Shown: positions 22,770-34,886 of the stretch, one piece after another | Position numbering within the stretch: position 1 is the stretch's first letter | Layout of the letters: each line of letters begins with the position of its first letter | Assembly: GCA_963693085.1 (NCBI GenBank) | Contig: OY856409.1 | Coordinates: 1,340,744,915-1,340,808,914, forward strand | Length of the DNA stretch: 64,000 bases | Origin: Alisma plantago-aquatica | Taxonomy: Eukaryota > Streptophyta > Magnoliopsida > Alismatales > Alismataceae | Reading direction: 5' to 3' | Program-made: the position numbers and the translations under genes | The notes under the pieces: model-generated | What the model was told of the DNA's origin: nothing | Database searches by the model: none | The model's input: only the letters and a program-made list of their open reading frames with translations

Positions 22770-25260
22770 CATTTACAACCTTATCTCTCGAGAATGGCCT
22801 TTAATCTCTTGGAGAAACCATTCTTCCTTGAGGCTTCTTCGTAGACTTCTCCACCAGAGCATAGTTCTGACATGTTGACAATGACTTCATGTACCTTTAC
22901 AGAGAAATTAAGACACAAAACTACAGAGGTACACCAAGTCATTATCAACATATCAGTAACAGTAGAGCTAGCAACAGTGTTAGTGAAGAGGATTGCATAA
23001 AAATGAAACTCTGATTGCATACACCTACAGACAACCTTCTCTCTCAAGAATATGTGAGATAATCCAACACACATAGAAGCATGTGACTAAAATATGTCAG
23101 ATACATTTCAGACAGTGGAAACTTCATGCCAACGAAATAGGCATATATAAGTCAAATAATAACGACAAATGAAAATAAACATTGGTTGCTACTTTGTAAT
23201 TTTCTCATTCAAAACTGTCATCCTCATCACTTTGATATACACTTTCGTCATCATGCTGAATTTGGGATTGGACTTTCTCAATTGTTGAACTATCAACAGT
23301 AATTCCTTCCATATCCAATCTAACTATGTCACTGAAGTTATCATCAACAAGAACCATGTCTGAAGCCTCCTTGGTAACCTGGACTGACACATAAAAAGAG
23401 AAGAAACAATCATTATCGATAATAATTACTAAAAGACAAGAAGATAGATATAAAAATTGACATATAGCGAATATACTTACCTCAGTTCCAACAATTCCCA
23501 TGGCAATACCAATGTATGCCATTTTCAGAGCAGATGCATCATTGACACCATCACCAGTCATGGAAACCACCACATGTAATAAAAAAACTAACAGCAAAAC
23601 ATGCAAGTTGACTATGTAGATCAGCAGGAGGCTTCAGGTCTTCAAATCTATACTAGCATGGCCACCAGGAATAGATTCACTATCCCCTGATAAGCAAGAA
23701 GAGTTTCTAGAACAGATTCACTATACCCTTCAACAGAAGAAAAAAAAAAGCAAAGTGAAGTAGTAAAATATACCTTATCTAGGAATCCTTAAAACAACCC
23801 AAATCAAAACTGGAAACCAATGTTGGCTAGGATGCAATACATCAGAACATGTAAGCATGCACCATTTTGTTGGATTTCATGTAAGACCAGTTCCAGGGTG
23901 AGGAATCCCATCTTTGAGTCCTAACAGTAGCTCTGTTCTTGGAGATTAAAGGCCAATCACAAGAGCTGAGTTGAAGCCTTTCACAAGAGATGAGATGACA
24001 ACCTTAGCTCTCAAGAATGGCCTTTAATCTCCAAAAACATGCCTTTTTTAGTCCTAACAGCAGCTCTGTACTTGGATATTTAAGGTCATTCTCTGTACAT
24101 GATCTTAGAAGAGGATCCTTACCATAGTTATTGGCTTTCAGGGCCTTCATCACAAACACATGTTACAGAATGGGTATTATTGTAGATGTTGTTTTAACAA
24201 TTAAGGGAACATGGAGGAACGGATATTACTAAGAGCACCCATTATTTCTTGAGGCTTCTTCCTTGATTTCTTAACCAAAGTAGAGTACGGAAATGTTGAA
24301 AAGGACTTGTTGTACCATGGAAATGTTGAAAATGACTTGTTGTACCTCTGCAGAGAAATTAGGACGCATAGAAGCATGCGACTAAAATATCTCAGTTACA
24401 TTTTAGACATCTTAATAGCCTAAATATTGAGCAATCATAGAAGATCAACCGCAAATCATCTTGAGGCGAATCACCACAGCAAAATATGTTGTGTAAATCT
24501 CACACACAAGATTCCAAAAACACTGCTCATAGCTAAAAACCACTTTGGCTAGGCTGCAATACTACCTTAGATACTACTTTGGCTAGGCTGTAATACATCA
24601 AGAACATGTAAGGATGTACCATTTTGTTGGATTTCCTAGAAGACCAGTTCCAAGGTGAGGAATCCCATTTTTGAGTCATAACAGAAGCTCTGTTCTTGGA
24701 GATTAAAGGCCATTCACAAGAGCTGAGAAGAAGCCTTTCACAAGAGATGAGATGACAACCTTAGCTCTCGAGAATGGCCTCTGATCTCCAAAAACTGCCC
24801 TTTTACGCAGTGACATGTTGTTTGTTGTGGAAGGCACAAAATGCACAATTCTTCAGAGAAATATTGACTTAGTAAGATATCATGGAACATGTGATCAAGT
24901 TATGAAAGAAAAATTTACAGAGAACTATTGACTTAGGAAGCAAAAAAAGACATTCACATTCAGCAGGTCAAAACAAAATATGTGTGTAAATGTCACACAC
25001 AAGAAGGTAAGACACTGCTCATAGCTAAAAGAAAAATAGGATTGTCATTTGGCAACATTGTCTACGACAATGGACATGAAACAACAGTGTCTGGATCATT
25101 ATGTACTAATAAAAAAGTGGACCAAAGAAACACAACTATAGCTTTCATCTCTCTACACAATATCCAAGAATGCAATTATCTATCTTTACACTTCATGACC
25201 TGCAACAAATGGAAATGACTTTAGATACTAGTTTTGATTTCAATTATGTCATATTATAAG
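22770..25260 (-). repeat. Duplicated block of gene-fragment and intron-like sequence in CACTA-3
   Basis: Two stretches repeat about 750 bp apart: 23870-24030 matches 24622-24790 (shared TTGTTGGATTTC, GAGGAATCCCAT and TTCTTGGAGATTAAAGGCCA). A short frame near 22900-22780 (VHEVIVNMSELCSGGEVYEE and [13 protein letters not shown]) looks exon-like, and related sequence recurs at 24225-24360. I do not recognise its source. The block looks like successive tandem duplications of captured genic DNA. Confidence 0.55.
23327..23575 (-). pseudogene. Captured ER-type Ca2+-ATPase exons, copy 3
   Basis: Exon a (about 23575-23481) reads [20 protein letters not shown] and ends GTE followed by a GTAAGT donor. 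Exon b (23378-23327) reads [19 protein letters not shown]. It then departs from the ATPase and continues as an acidic tail ([19 protein letters not shown]) to a stop at about 23205. The tail is not from the ATPase and may be element or other host sequence. It is the most upstream copy in the capture array. Confidence 0.85.
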
Positions 25261-25269
25261 TAATACTAT

Positions 25270-28048
25270 ATGCTCACTTTGGTAGTAAATGTGATTTCGG
25301 CCATGCTATGACATTGCCAATAACTTCATCCATATATTGATATTTCTCAGAAGGTCTGACTAGAGGTTCGTTGGCCATCACCACAACCTCTACATAAACA
25401 CCAACACATGATGAGCCTAAAATTGCACCTCCCACCATTTGTAAGGGGTCAACCTCAGATACTCAACTGATTGCAACTTTATCATCTGCATCTGCGATAC
25501 TCATCACATACACTTCCTATAAACAAAATACAATTTAAATAAAAAATTATATAAACGTAGAATGATGTGCAATTTACACAAATACAAACATACTTGTCCC
25601 TTATAAATTGTTGAATGTCTCATTCCGATCTGCACAATTATTTTATCTTTGTCATAAGGCCATCAAAATTCAACATGGAAAATAATTGATACCACACATC
25701 TCATATAAAATGTATTCATACCTGGCCAGTGCGTACATGTTGTGTTGATTGACTGTTTCCTGCTCTAGACAAGGCTAGTATCTGCTCTATTTTTGCATTT
25801 TGTTCTTGAATTTTAGCTTCAAATTCCATCTGTTGTTGTTCAAGCTGATCCTGGAAATGCTTCCTTTGCGCTTCATCAGCTTCTCGGGATTTACGGTTCT
25901 TGCCCCAGATATCAGAAGGTGATGGTCCAAGTCCATAACCATGAACATATCCTGGTCTCTCTTCTCCCATAACCTGCCTATAAATTTCAGCTGAAGTAAC
26001 ATCAGGTTGGTTTCTTCGCAGCTCGTCACCTACCTCAGAAAATTTTTCCTACACACAACAGAACATAGGAGATGAATTTTATACCAAACATATAAATGTT
26101 TCCATGTAGTAAATGTAACATAATACTATAGGATAGGAATCCTTGTACCAAAATTTTGGCAGATTCAATATCAACTATGCTCCCATCTTTTTTACGATGA
26201 GTTTTCTCAAAAAACTCAATGGGATCAACTTCCCCGCCTGTTTCCTTTTCCAACTGTATCATTCAAACAAGGTTGTTGCTAACATCATTTAAACAGATGT
26301 CTCCAAATTGTCCAATTGGATCACAATATTGACTAACTTACATCATGTTTCAGACAAGCAAATGACTTGGTTCCTGTTGTGTGGCTAACCTTTTAAAATT
26401 TTATACTTGTCTTGTTAGTTATACACTTCCTCTGTGAAAAAAATTGTAGTATTATCCATAGTAATTATCTTTGAGGTAAATTAAATATCAATTAATAGAT
26501 ACAAAAAATTACCTTTCCATTATTGCTCCTCCAGTAATCCACAAGAAATTTCCATTGAGACGTTTCCACGCGGGGAACAACTTATTCAAGTTGTTGTTCA
26601 TATGGACTATCTTCTACGAAGTATAGTTTTCGTAACTCCCACTTGTGGTACTTCCATTTCTTTCCCAGTCTCTTCATTGTCCACTCCTTTAATTCTATGT
26701 CCATTATGAATTTACTCTACCGACAATAAGGATATCAATTAGAAGCTTCATTTAACCATTTAAAAATAAATTTTAATATTGTACCTTCACAAAATTCCAT
26801 ATGGATTCTTTTTTATTTTCTGGAAATTGTCTCCAGTCCTCGTAGTTTAATGGATAAAGATTGGGATCTCTTGCAATGGCTGTCAAAAAACTTGATAAGT
26901 GACATTGGTTTTTACCCATTGGTTGTCCAAATTGATTTATCTCAATGGGAATTTGATCGCCGAGCTTTCTTTTCCAGACTTGCAAACATTGTGTTCGGCC
27001 ACGTGTGCGATGTATTTGACCTAAGCATTCATTTATATATCATTAGATGCATCACTATAAATGCAATGATATGAATAAACCGAATACCTAACACATCAGT
27101 AGGTGTTGGCATAGCATTCAACGACTCATCATGGTGATCAGAGATGTCATTTTACTCCATGGTTTCTTGAAATGCATTGCTATTTTGGTTGTTTCCAGCT
27201 CTACTCTCTACTCTTCTTGATTGATTGGACACAAGAACATTGACAGTAGGCACCGGGGGTCGATGTCTTTGACCTGAGCATTCATTCATAAAGGATACAA
27301 CATAAATGGAAATTATATATCTTTAGATGCAGCACTATGAATGCAATGATATGAATTAATCGATTACCTAGCCCATCATAAGGTGTTGTTGTAGCATTCA
27401 ACGACTCTTGATGGTGATCAGAGAGGTCATTTTGCTCCATGTGGTCATGAAATGGATGGTTGTTTTGGCTATTGGAAACTCTACTATCTACTCTTCTAGA
27501 ATGATTGGACACCGAAGCATTGCCATTAGGCACCCGTGGTCGATGTCTTTGACCTGAGCATTCATTCATAAAGGATACAACATAAATGGAAATTATATAT
27601 CACTAAAGGCAGCACTATATATGCAATGAATTAACCGATTGCCTAGCCCATCAAAAGGTGTTGTTGTAGCATTTAACAACTCATCATGGTGATCAGAAGG
27701 CCATTTTGCTCCATGTGATCAGGAAATGCATGGCTATTTTAACTATTGGCATCTCTACTGTCTACTCTTCTTGAATGATTGGACACCAGAGCATTGCCAT
27801 TAGGCACCCGTTGTCGATGTCTTTGACCTGAGCATTCATTCATAAAGCATACAACATATATAGAAATTATATATCATTAAATGCAGCACTATAAATATGA
27901 TGATATGATTACCTTGTCCATCGCAAGGTGTTCTTGTAACAGCAGAGCTAGCAACAGTGTTATTGAATTTTCTTGGTCTATCATTTTGAACATTAGGTGG
28001 AAGGGAAGCTAAAATTTTTTTGGAGCGATTATTGGATGACAGGTTCAA
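25270..28048 (-). pseudogene. Plant transposase Ptta/En/Spm (Transposase_24 plus Transposase_23) of CACTA-3
   Basis: Minus-strand exons in order: repeated N-terminal modules (28048-27018); 26985-26784 (KLGDQIPIEINQFGQPMG, FLTAIARDPNLYPL); about 26715-26525 (KRLGKKWKYHKWELRKLYF, QWKFLVDYWRSNNGK); 26262-26150 (GGEVDPIEFFEKTHRKKDGS); 26045-25725 (NQPDVTSAEIYRQVMGEERP, then a coiled coil rich in Gln and Glu); and about 25500-25270 (EVIGNVIAWPKSHL, Transposase_23-like). The blocks match the plant Transposase_24 family. In-frame stops (TAA near 26577, TGA near 25468) and the lack of TNPD indicate decay. Its promoter side faces the right end at 31095. Confidence 0.85.
27018..28048 (-). repeat. Fourfold tandem exon-plus-intron module
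   Basis: The sequence GACCTGAGCATTCATTCATA (GACCTAAGCATTCATTTATA in the first copy) recurs at 27018, 27271, 27551 and 27825, spaced 253-280 bp. Each unit has a short Asn/Ser/His-rich coding part (NECSGQRHRPRVPNGNA, HDHMEQNDLSDHHQES) and an AT-rich intron-like part. Local unequal exchange within the transposase gene explains this. Confidence 0.85.
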
Positions 28049-28558
28049 AGCTTTACAACAACCTTGTGGAGTAATGCTAGGTAAATGAGTCCCCGTACAA
28101 GAGTCAATGATGTTGTTCTGATCATTCCTTGTAGCTGTCTTATTATGGAAGATGTCACTTAACTATTCTCTCATCCTGAGTATATCAAGTCACACAAAAA
28201 TGAAGACACTTAAAAAAAATTCAACAACATAAAAGGTATTTACTACTCATTCGGTCATCCTCTGCCATCCAACAATTATCCATTCTTAAAATAGTAAGAA
28301 ATATAACATTTATGAGTAAGTCTGTCATAAAAACAACATAGTTATAATAAGGATAAAAGTAGAACATCACTTTAAGGCAATCCTCAAAGAAAAACATCAC
28401 TCAAAACCACACCAGAGAAAAACATTTGCAAGCCATCATCAAGATCACGTTGGGTACCTTAAATTCACAGTACTTGATTGATTACTAATGTTCATTAAGT
28501 AATACAACACAAATTACATTTTTTGATTATTTCCTAATTTAAAAGTTAAAAAAATTCA

Positions 28559-29137
28559 TCAACAATTGTGACGGTCGTTATGATTGTGATGTGTCCGTTT
28601 TGTTGATGATGTTGTGTCAAGGATGGAGTCGCTGGAAGACGAATTTGAACTGATGGTCATGGGGTACAAGGCGGTACCAACGGGCAAGGATTGCACCTCA
28701 GGCATGCCGAATTCATCGAATGACGTCTCCTCAGATTCGGTACAGCCTGGCTCGTACATATACCGTCTCAGGTGAGAAGGCAAAATGTTGTTGTAGTTAT
28801 GTATATAAGCATGTGTGGTATTTTCGCCAATCGGACGAAGCAAAACCTGGTCCATACGGCCAATTCCCATTCTCCCAATCCACCCACACCAACTGGTTGT
28901 GGATACCAGATTTTCGTCACCATCATACTGAACCTCGATTACATCTGTCGAGTTCCCAAACTTTAAGGTCATTTGACCATCCATGTAGCGTCTTCCGTCC
29001 AGATGATACCAATGTCTGGGAATGGTGAGTTGTGCAAGTGTACGCTCGTCTAGGGTGATGTCTAGCTTTTTTGCTTCAGGGAAAAGGAGCGGGGGGTAGA
29101 CACCCAGGCCATAGTGACTGTTGTGGGTGAACAGAGA
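28559..29137 (-). CDS. Unrecognised exon in CACTA-3, about 190 codons, open to its stop
   Basis: The frame opens after an ATTTTGCAG acceptor and runs without interruption to TGA at about 28556. Residues include VYPPLLFPEAKKLDITLDER, RHWYHLDGRRYMDGQMTLKF, WCGWIGRMGIGRMDQVLLRP and a Ser/Asp/His-rich tail. I recognise no domain. It lies upstream of the Transposase_24 exons in the same orientation, so it may be the first coding exon of a fused transposon protein or a separate gene of this CACTA lineage. Its uninterrupted length among decayed neighbours is unusual. Confidence 0.5.
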   Translation of the reverse strand, partial: SLFTHNSHYGLGVYPPLLFPEAKKLDITLDERTLAQLTIPRHWYHLDGRRYMDGQMTLKFGNSTDVIEVQYDGDENLVSTTSWCGWIGRMGIGRMDQVLLRPIGENTTHAYIHNYNNILPSHLRRYMYEPGCTESEETSFDEFGMPEVQSLPVGTALYPMTISSNSSSSDSILDTTSSTKRTHHNHNDRHNC

Positions 29138-30559
29138 CTGCAAAATATTAGTACTAACAATTGTAAGTATATATAATGATATTATAAATTTTCAAAAAAA
29201 GTAGTATAAATTTGCAAAATATAGAGCAATATATTTTTTAAAAGTGATGCAAGTAGTCCATAAACATATTCCCCATGGTTTCTATCAACATCGACGGGAA
29301 TGAACCCATTAGAGAACGGGCAACATCATTATCTAGTTTGATGAAACCTAGTCAGGGACCATACAAGTGTACTACTTGTATAAGATCTGAGTGTAGAAGA
29401 CCCAAAACTTGGAGGAACTGGTATGCCAGCTAGCTGATGGTTCCTGGCCCAAGGTGAGAGGTTGGATTACATATATAGTAAAGATGTATAATTGGCTATA
29501 AACTTCTTGAGTAACAGAACATGCCATTAAAAGACAAAAATTGATTTAGGATATGGAACTGAAGTAACCATAATGCAATGTGTTTACATTAAAGCAGTAC
29601 TAAGATAAGACGTACACTCCAAAAAAAACATGAATCAACCATTATGTAAACATCACTACATAGAAGCCATGCAATTTCGTTCAATATAAAAATCAAGAGG
29701 GCTAACCAGACTTCTTATGGTAGAGAAAAAAATATTGTTAATAACAACTTGTCTGCATGCCCTTGGTATCTTGCTTCATTGTTGCTTAAAGACCCTAATT
29801 TTCAGGGATGGTGAAGGTTTTAGTCAATTGGTAGTGCAGAAGAATATAGACCATTCAAGTTTACGGTAATCAAAGGAAAATTGAAGAAACCACACCCAAA
29901 AAAACATGTATACTATAAGTAATTATACAAAGGTCTTATTCTTCCTTAGACATTTCTGAATCCTAGAATATTACACAAGAAATGACCATCTCATAAACCT
30001 TGTTCTCTTCTTAGCCTCTTCCTACATACATAAAGATGAGTATCACTCCCCTTCATTAGCCTAATGGTGGGAACCCCTATTCTCATCAGAGAGTGCCAAC
30101 CCACCAAAGGTGGTGGCCTAGGTAAGGATACATTACTTGCCTATTCATTAATGATTTACAAACAAAGATACAGGAGATGTGCAAACATCACATGAGCACC
30201 TAAGCGACCACTTTTTAAAAAGTGGATGCTTCATTTTCCTTACAATTTAATACAATAATACACACATTTTATATGAATACACTAACATTTAGCAAACTTG
30301 TATACATAACCAAAACCAATGCGACACTGTAAAATAAAACAACGGAATCATCATATTTCAAGACTGTAAATAATCCAAGTTTAAATCTAACAAAGAAGGA
30401 TGGTCGATGGCTTGATATAAATGATTAAGGAAGTGATTGCTGGATATAAAACAACAGAATCATCATATTTTAAGACTATCTTCATAAACTGATTATCATA
30501 TATACCTTAATAGAATGGAAACTGCGAGAATGGATGGGAAAGACCATGTGTGTTTATTG

Positions 30560-30900
30560 TTTCATGGGGTGTACTTAGCTATCGCGCGCCAAAGCAGCAG
30601 GGTGGAAAACCGCCGCAGTCCTCGCCGGCAAGTTGAGAGACTGATCTCTTCCTCGGCGTCCCCTCCAACCCTTGGCAACGTCGTCGGCACCTTGGAGAAG
30701 AGCAGAGAGCGTTGCAATAGGTAGCGTCCACGGTCTGGCAGATTAGGGCGAAAAGGATAGCTAGGTCGAGTTCGCGGGTTCTGCGAGTAGAGAAAATGTC
30801 GGGAGTAAATGTCTCTGCCTAATACGTGGAGAAGAGGAACCGTTTTGCATGTCGGGGAAGCCGCACGGGAACAGAAAAATTTTACTAATTGTGGCCCGCT
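30560..30900 (-). promoter_or_regulatory. GC-rich segment near the 5' end of CACTA-3
   Basis: This is the only strongly GC-rich stretch in CACTA-3 (CGCGCGCCAAAGCAG, GCCGCCGCAGTCCTCGCCGG). A 117-codon frame crosses it on the minus strand but has no recognisable domain. It lies about 200 bp inside the right terminus, upstream of the transposase gene, where leader or promoter is expected. It could also be another captured piece of a host 5' end. Confidence 0.35.
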
Positions 30901-31095
30901 CATTTGATTTGGCAATTTTGAAATGCCACTAATTAATTATAAAAATGCCTTAATTGGTAAGTCTTTTCTATAAACTCCATAATATGTAGTTTAGAGGCAT
31001 TTAAATTACAAATGCCACTGCATTACATAGATAGTGGCATTTTTTTAGAAAAGCCACTGGAATAAAAGCCACTAATGGGTATTTTTGTTGTAGTG

Positions 31096-31267
31096 TTGAA
31101 GCACCAGACCCTACTTATAAAGAGTTGATAGAATAAACCAAGAGAAATTCTCTCAGCCACATAAGTAAAATTTATTTTGGCATTGGGTTGAGTGGACAGA
31201 AATGGATACCCAACATGACAAATGATAAAAACACAACCAATGGAAGAAAGAAATAAACTCATATTCT
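31096..31267 (+). repeat. Left copy of the 1.62-kb direct repeat, remainder after CACTA-3
   Basis: It begins with the duplicated TTG of the insertion and continues GAAGCACCAGACCCTACTTA to CTCATATTCT. It matches 39142-39315. Together with 18614-20068 it gives 1,624 bp, against 1,626 bp for the right copy. Confidence 0.85.
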
Positions 31268-31319
31268 GCATGGGAGTCAAAAATGTATTTAATGGGGAAT
31301 GTCCCGCATTAAAAGGACT

Positions 31320-31330
31320 GCAATATTAAT

Positions 31331-31378
<48 letters not shown>
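31320..31378. repeat. TA microsatellite at the start of the Copia leader
   Basis: An AT dinucleotide run with one ATAATATAT break. The segment 31268-31319 before it resembles nothing else here; a primer binding site expected close to this point is not recognisable. Confidence 0.9.
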
Positions 31379-31379
<1 letters not shown>

Positions 31380-31381
<2 letters not shown>

Positions 31382-32630
31382 AGATATACCTATGATATCA
31401 TACACGCCGCCATAAAAATCTATTTTATGTGGTGAATGCATGCACGGTTATGGCCTAGTATCCCCTTTTATGAATGTTGTGAATGAATGCGGATGTCAAT
31501 CTTGTGGATATGTTTGTTTTAAATGTTATGGATGTATAATGATTGTACATGGAAACTTTGTATAAAGTATTTGGCTTGCATGCTGAGCCACATCTCTTAT
31601 TTCAAAGTGTAATTAATTCTTTCCCTTTATATTTGTACTCATATGATGTAATAGAGATAGGATTAGTTTTAGTCTTTGTAAACTTGATGTAAGGAGGCCA
31701 CTTGAAGATCCAACTCCAAGGAGCATCTATGGAGAAGCAATATGAAGATCCAATTCCAAGAAGCAACCTAAAGATCCAACTCCAAGGAGCATCCATGGAG
31801 AAGCAACACAAAGTTCCAATTCTAAGAAGCAACTTGAAGTTCCAACCTCACAGAGCATCCATGAAGTTATTCATTGTAATGCAGATCCTTACATGTTGAT
31901 TCACAGGTGTTGTTGCATGAGATACATAAGACCTTAGGTGGACCGTAATCCATTGTTGCTCCAAAGGATTACAATCGTATGGCCATAACTGATGTATTTG
32001 TGTTTGTGATTGCATGTCTATCGTTTGTGGTTGTAGATATGATACGTACTATAAGTATGTGGTGTTTGGATATGTATGTGTATTAATAAAGCCCCTCAAT
32101 TAATAATATTAACATTTAGTTACCTTACATAAAGCAACACACATGAAAAGCTTGATCGACAATGTGTGGGCACGCCTCCGTGTGGTACACTGTCTATCTC
32201 GTGAAAGTGTGATGGTGGGTGTGTGGGTCTGCCTCTGCAGGGTGCACACTCATCGTGTTGGCTTATGGGTTGGACTTAACTAGGGAACCTTGATAGGATC
32301 AAGTACCTAGAGGCACACAGATGCATCATGGCAAGGAGTTGTGCATGTTCATCTATCCAAGAGTTGCATATGATGCAATTGGCAAAAGTTGCCTACCTTA
32401 GTATTTGGTCTTTGAAGCCGGCGTTGGCTGGGCATTGATCCAATTATTTAGGATCTTGGCTCACTAGAAGGTTGTACACTGCAATCTTCTCAGTTGATAA
32501 TGAGGGCTATCAATTTGAATAAAATAGCAGGAGCATAATCAATTAAAGGCCTAATTAATATCATTTATCAAATCTTTACAAGTCAAAATGTTTTGGAATA
32601 AATGCAAACTTTTTCTTTTGTAACAATCAA
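31380..32630 (+). mobile_element. Untranslated leader of the first Copia element
   Basis: Homologous by eye to 58540-59504, the leader of the second Copia element. For example 32040-32260 and 59290-59507 share GATCGAC, GTGTGGGCACGCC, CTATCTCGTG and GTGTGGGTCTGCC. A local repeat of about 58 bp (TGAAGATCCAACTCCAAGGA type, 31704-31870) is peculiar to this copy. No gene is supported. Confidence 0.75.
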
Positions 32631-33410
32631 ATGGCAAACAACACTCACACTTTCTCGTTGCGATCGGTCTTTGATAAGGACAAACTTACCGGAACCAACT
32701 TTCAAAACTGGTTTAGGATGCTGAGAATTGTTCTCACACATGAGTGTAAGCTCTATGTCCTTGAAACACCAGAGCCAATGGAACCCGCCTCAAATGCCTC
32801 CAAGGCTGAAAAGGATGCTTACAAGAAGCACCTTGATGATGTCATGGATGTCAAGTGCCTAATGTTGTTCTCAATGAACTATGAGTTGCAAGAGCAGCAT
32901 GAGAACATGAATGTCATGGAGATAGTAACACATCTCAAGAACATGTATCAACATCAAGCAAGACAAGAGAGATATGATGTCTCCAAGGCTTTGTTCAGAA
33001 GCAAGATGAAAGAGGGAGACTCAGTTGGCACCCATATATTCATTTGATTGGGTACATGGAAAGCCTATCCAAGTTGGTATTTTCCCTAGGTCAAGAGTTG
33101 GCCATTGATGTGATTCAACAATCGTTACCTGAATCATATAGTCATTTTGTCATGAACTACAACATGAATAATCTTGACAAGCCATTGTCAGAATTGTTGG
33201 GCATGTTGAGGACAACTGAAACACAAATGAAGAAAGACAAGCCCAAGTTTGTGATGATGATCAGCAAGATAAAGGGGAAGTCAAAAGGCAAAGGTAAGGC
33301 TAAGAAAGGTTCTAAATCCGGGCAGAAGTCAAAGTCATCCACGCTCAAAACTAAAGGTAGGATCTCCAAAGAAGGCAGTTGTCACCATTGTCACTAGGCT
33401 AGACATTGGA
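32631..33410 (+). pseudogene. gag: Copia gag, frameshifted
   Basis: It starts MANNTHTFSLRSVFDKDKLT and GTNFQNWFRMLRIVL, the N-terminus of the Copia gag family (Retrotran_gag_2). The frame breaks at about 33046 after VGTHIFI and resumes as MIGYMESLSKLVFSLGQELA to a lysine/serine-rich stretch. The zinc knuckle at about 33380-33420 reads CHHCH, stop (TAG), ARHWKRNY: the last Cys of C-x2-C-x4-H-x4-C is Tyr. Capsid assembly and RNA binding would both be lost. Confidence 0.93.
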
Positions 33411-33439
33411 AAAGAAACTATCCTCTCTACCTGGAGGAA

Positions 33440-33955
33440 TTGAGGAAGAAGAAAGAGGGGATAGAGATCTCCACTTCAAATATATATGTTATTGAGATAA
33501 ACTTAAATACTTCTTCATCATGGGTACTGGATACCATATGTGGATCTCACATATGTTCAAATATGCAGGATCTGATAAGAAGTAAGCCTTTACGAAAGGG
33601 CCAAGTCGAGTTGTGGGTCGTTAATGGAGTAAGAGTTGATGCCACCATAGTTGGAGTTATTAGTTTATCTTTACCTACGGGCCTTGTAATAGAATTAGAG
33701 AATTGCTATTATGTACTTTCCATTAATAGAAATATTATTTCAGTATCTTGTATGGACAAGAGAGGATTTGAATTTCACATTAAGAATGGAATGATTTCTA
33801 TTTCTAAAGATGAGATCTTTTATTGGAATGCCCCTATGTCTTATGGTATCTACTCGTTAGAACTTGAGACGAGCATATACAACGTAAATACTAAAAGGCT
33901 AAAAGTTGACAACTCAAACAAAACATACTATGGCATTGTTGTCTTGGGCATATAA
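33440..33955 (+). pseudogene. Copia protease region
   Basis: The frame contains SSSWVLDTICGSHICSNMQD at about residues 24-43. The active-site triplet of retroelement aspartic proteases (D-T/S-G) reads DTI here. The rest (ELENCYYVLSINRNIISVSC, FHIKNGMISISKDEIFYWN) matches the stretch between protease and pre-integrase domain of Tork-like Copia elements. The stop at 33953 interrupts the polyprotein. Confidence 0.88.
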
Positions 33956-34860
33956 ATGAGAAATGCATATCTAGACTCCATAAGGATGGTTATCTATACT
34001 CTTTTGCGATCATCTAGGGCTCATACATATTGATGTATGTGGACCTTTTAGATCAAATGCCAAAGGAGGCTATCAATACTTCATTACCTTCATTGATGAC
34101 CTTAGTAGGTATGGATATGTATATCTTATGAAGCACAAGTCAGAAACTCTTGAAATGTTCAAGACTTTCATGAATGAAGTAGAGAAGCAACTTGGTAAGA
34201 GTATTAAAGCACTCCACTCAAATCGAGGTGGTGAATACTTAAGATAAGAGTTTGAGGACCTTCTGAGGGACTATGGTATTGTATCACAATGGACTCCGCT
34301 TGGTACACCACAGCATAATGGTGTGTCAGAAAGAAGGAATCATACATTATTAGACATGGTACGATCAATGATGAGTTCAGCCAAACTTCCAATATCATTC
34401 TAGGGATATGCTCTTGAAACCGCAGCGTTTACACTTAACCGTGTACCTTGCAAATCAGTTCAAAAGACACCATATGAGATATGGAATGGGAATCGTCCCA
34501 ATTTGTCTATGTTAAAGATTTGGATATGTGAAGCTTATGTTAGGAAACAATTTTATGAAAAGCTTGGACCCAAATCTGAAAAATGCTATTTTGTTGGATA
34601 CCCCAAGGAAACTCGGGAATACTACTTCTACACTCTGACTGACAACAAAGTGTTTGTTGCTAGGACAACTGTATTTCTTAAAAAAGAATTTATTTACAAA
34701 GGAATTAGTGGGAGGAATGTAGAGCTCAAATAAGTTTGAGACCAACAAGAAAGTAGAGAACGTGAGGAGGTACATAAGGAACATGAAGACTCACAAACTG
34801 TTGTTGAATTTCAAGTTCCAAATGTAACACAGGAACCTCATAGGTCTAGTATGAGATGAC
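33956..34860 (+). pseudogene. Copia integrase, mutated
   Basis: Pre-integrase remnant GHINEKCISRLHKDGYLYSF is followed directly by HIDVCGPF, so the Cys pair of the zinc domain is deleted near 34010. The core follows: GGYQYFITFIDDLSRYGYVY, KALHSNRGGEYLR, PQHNGVSERRNHTLLDMVRS. The middle Asp of the D,D,E triad is Asn (HSNRGG); Glu in NGVSER remains. TAA near 34246, TAG near 34403 and stops at about 34731-34738 break the frame. The C-terminal part has SEKCYFVGYPKETREYYFY. Confidence 0.9.
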
Positions 34861-34886
34861 TTGAGCCTAAGAGATTTAGATTTCTT

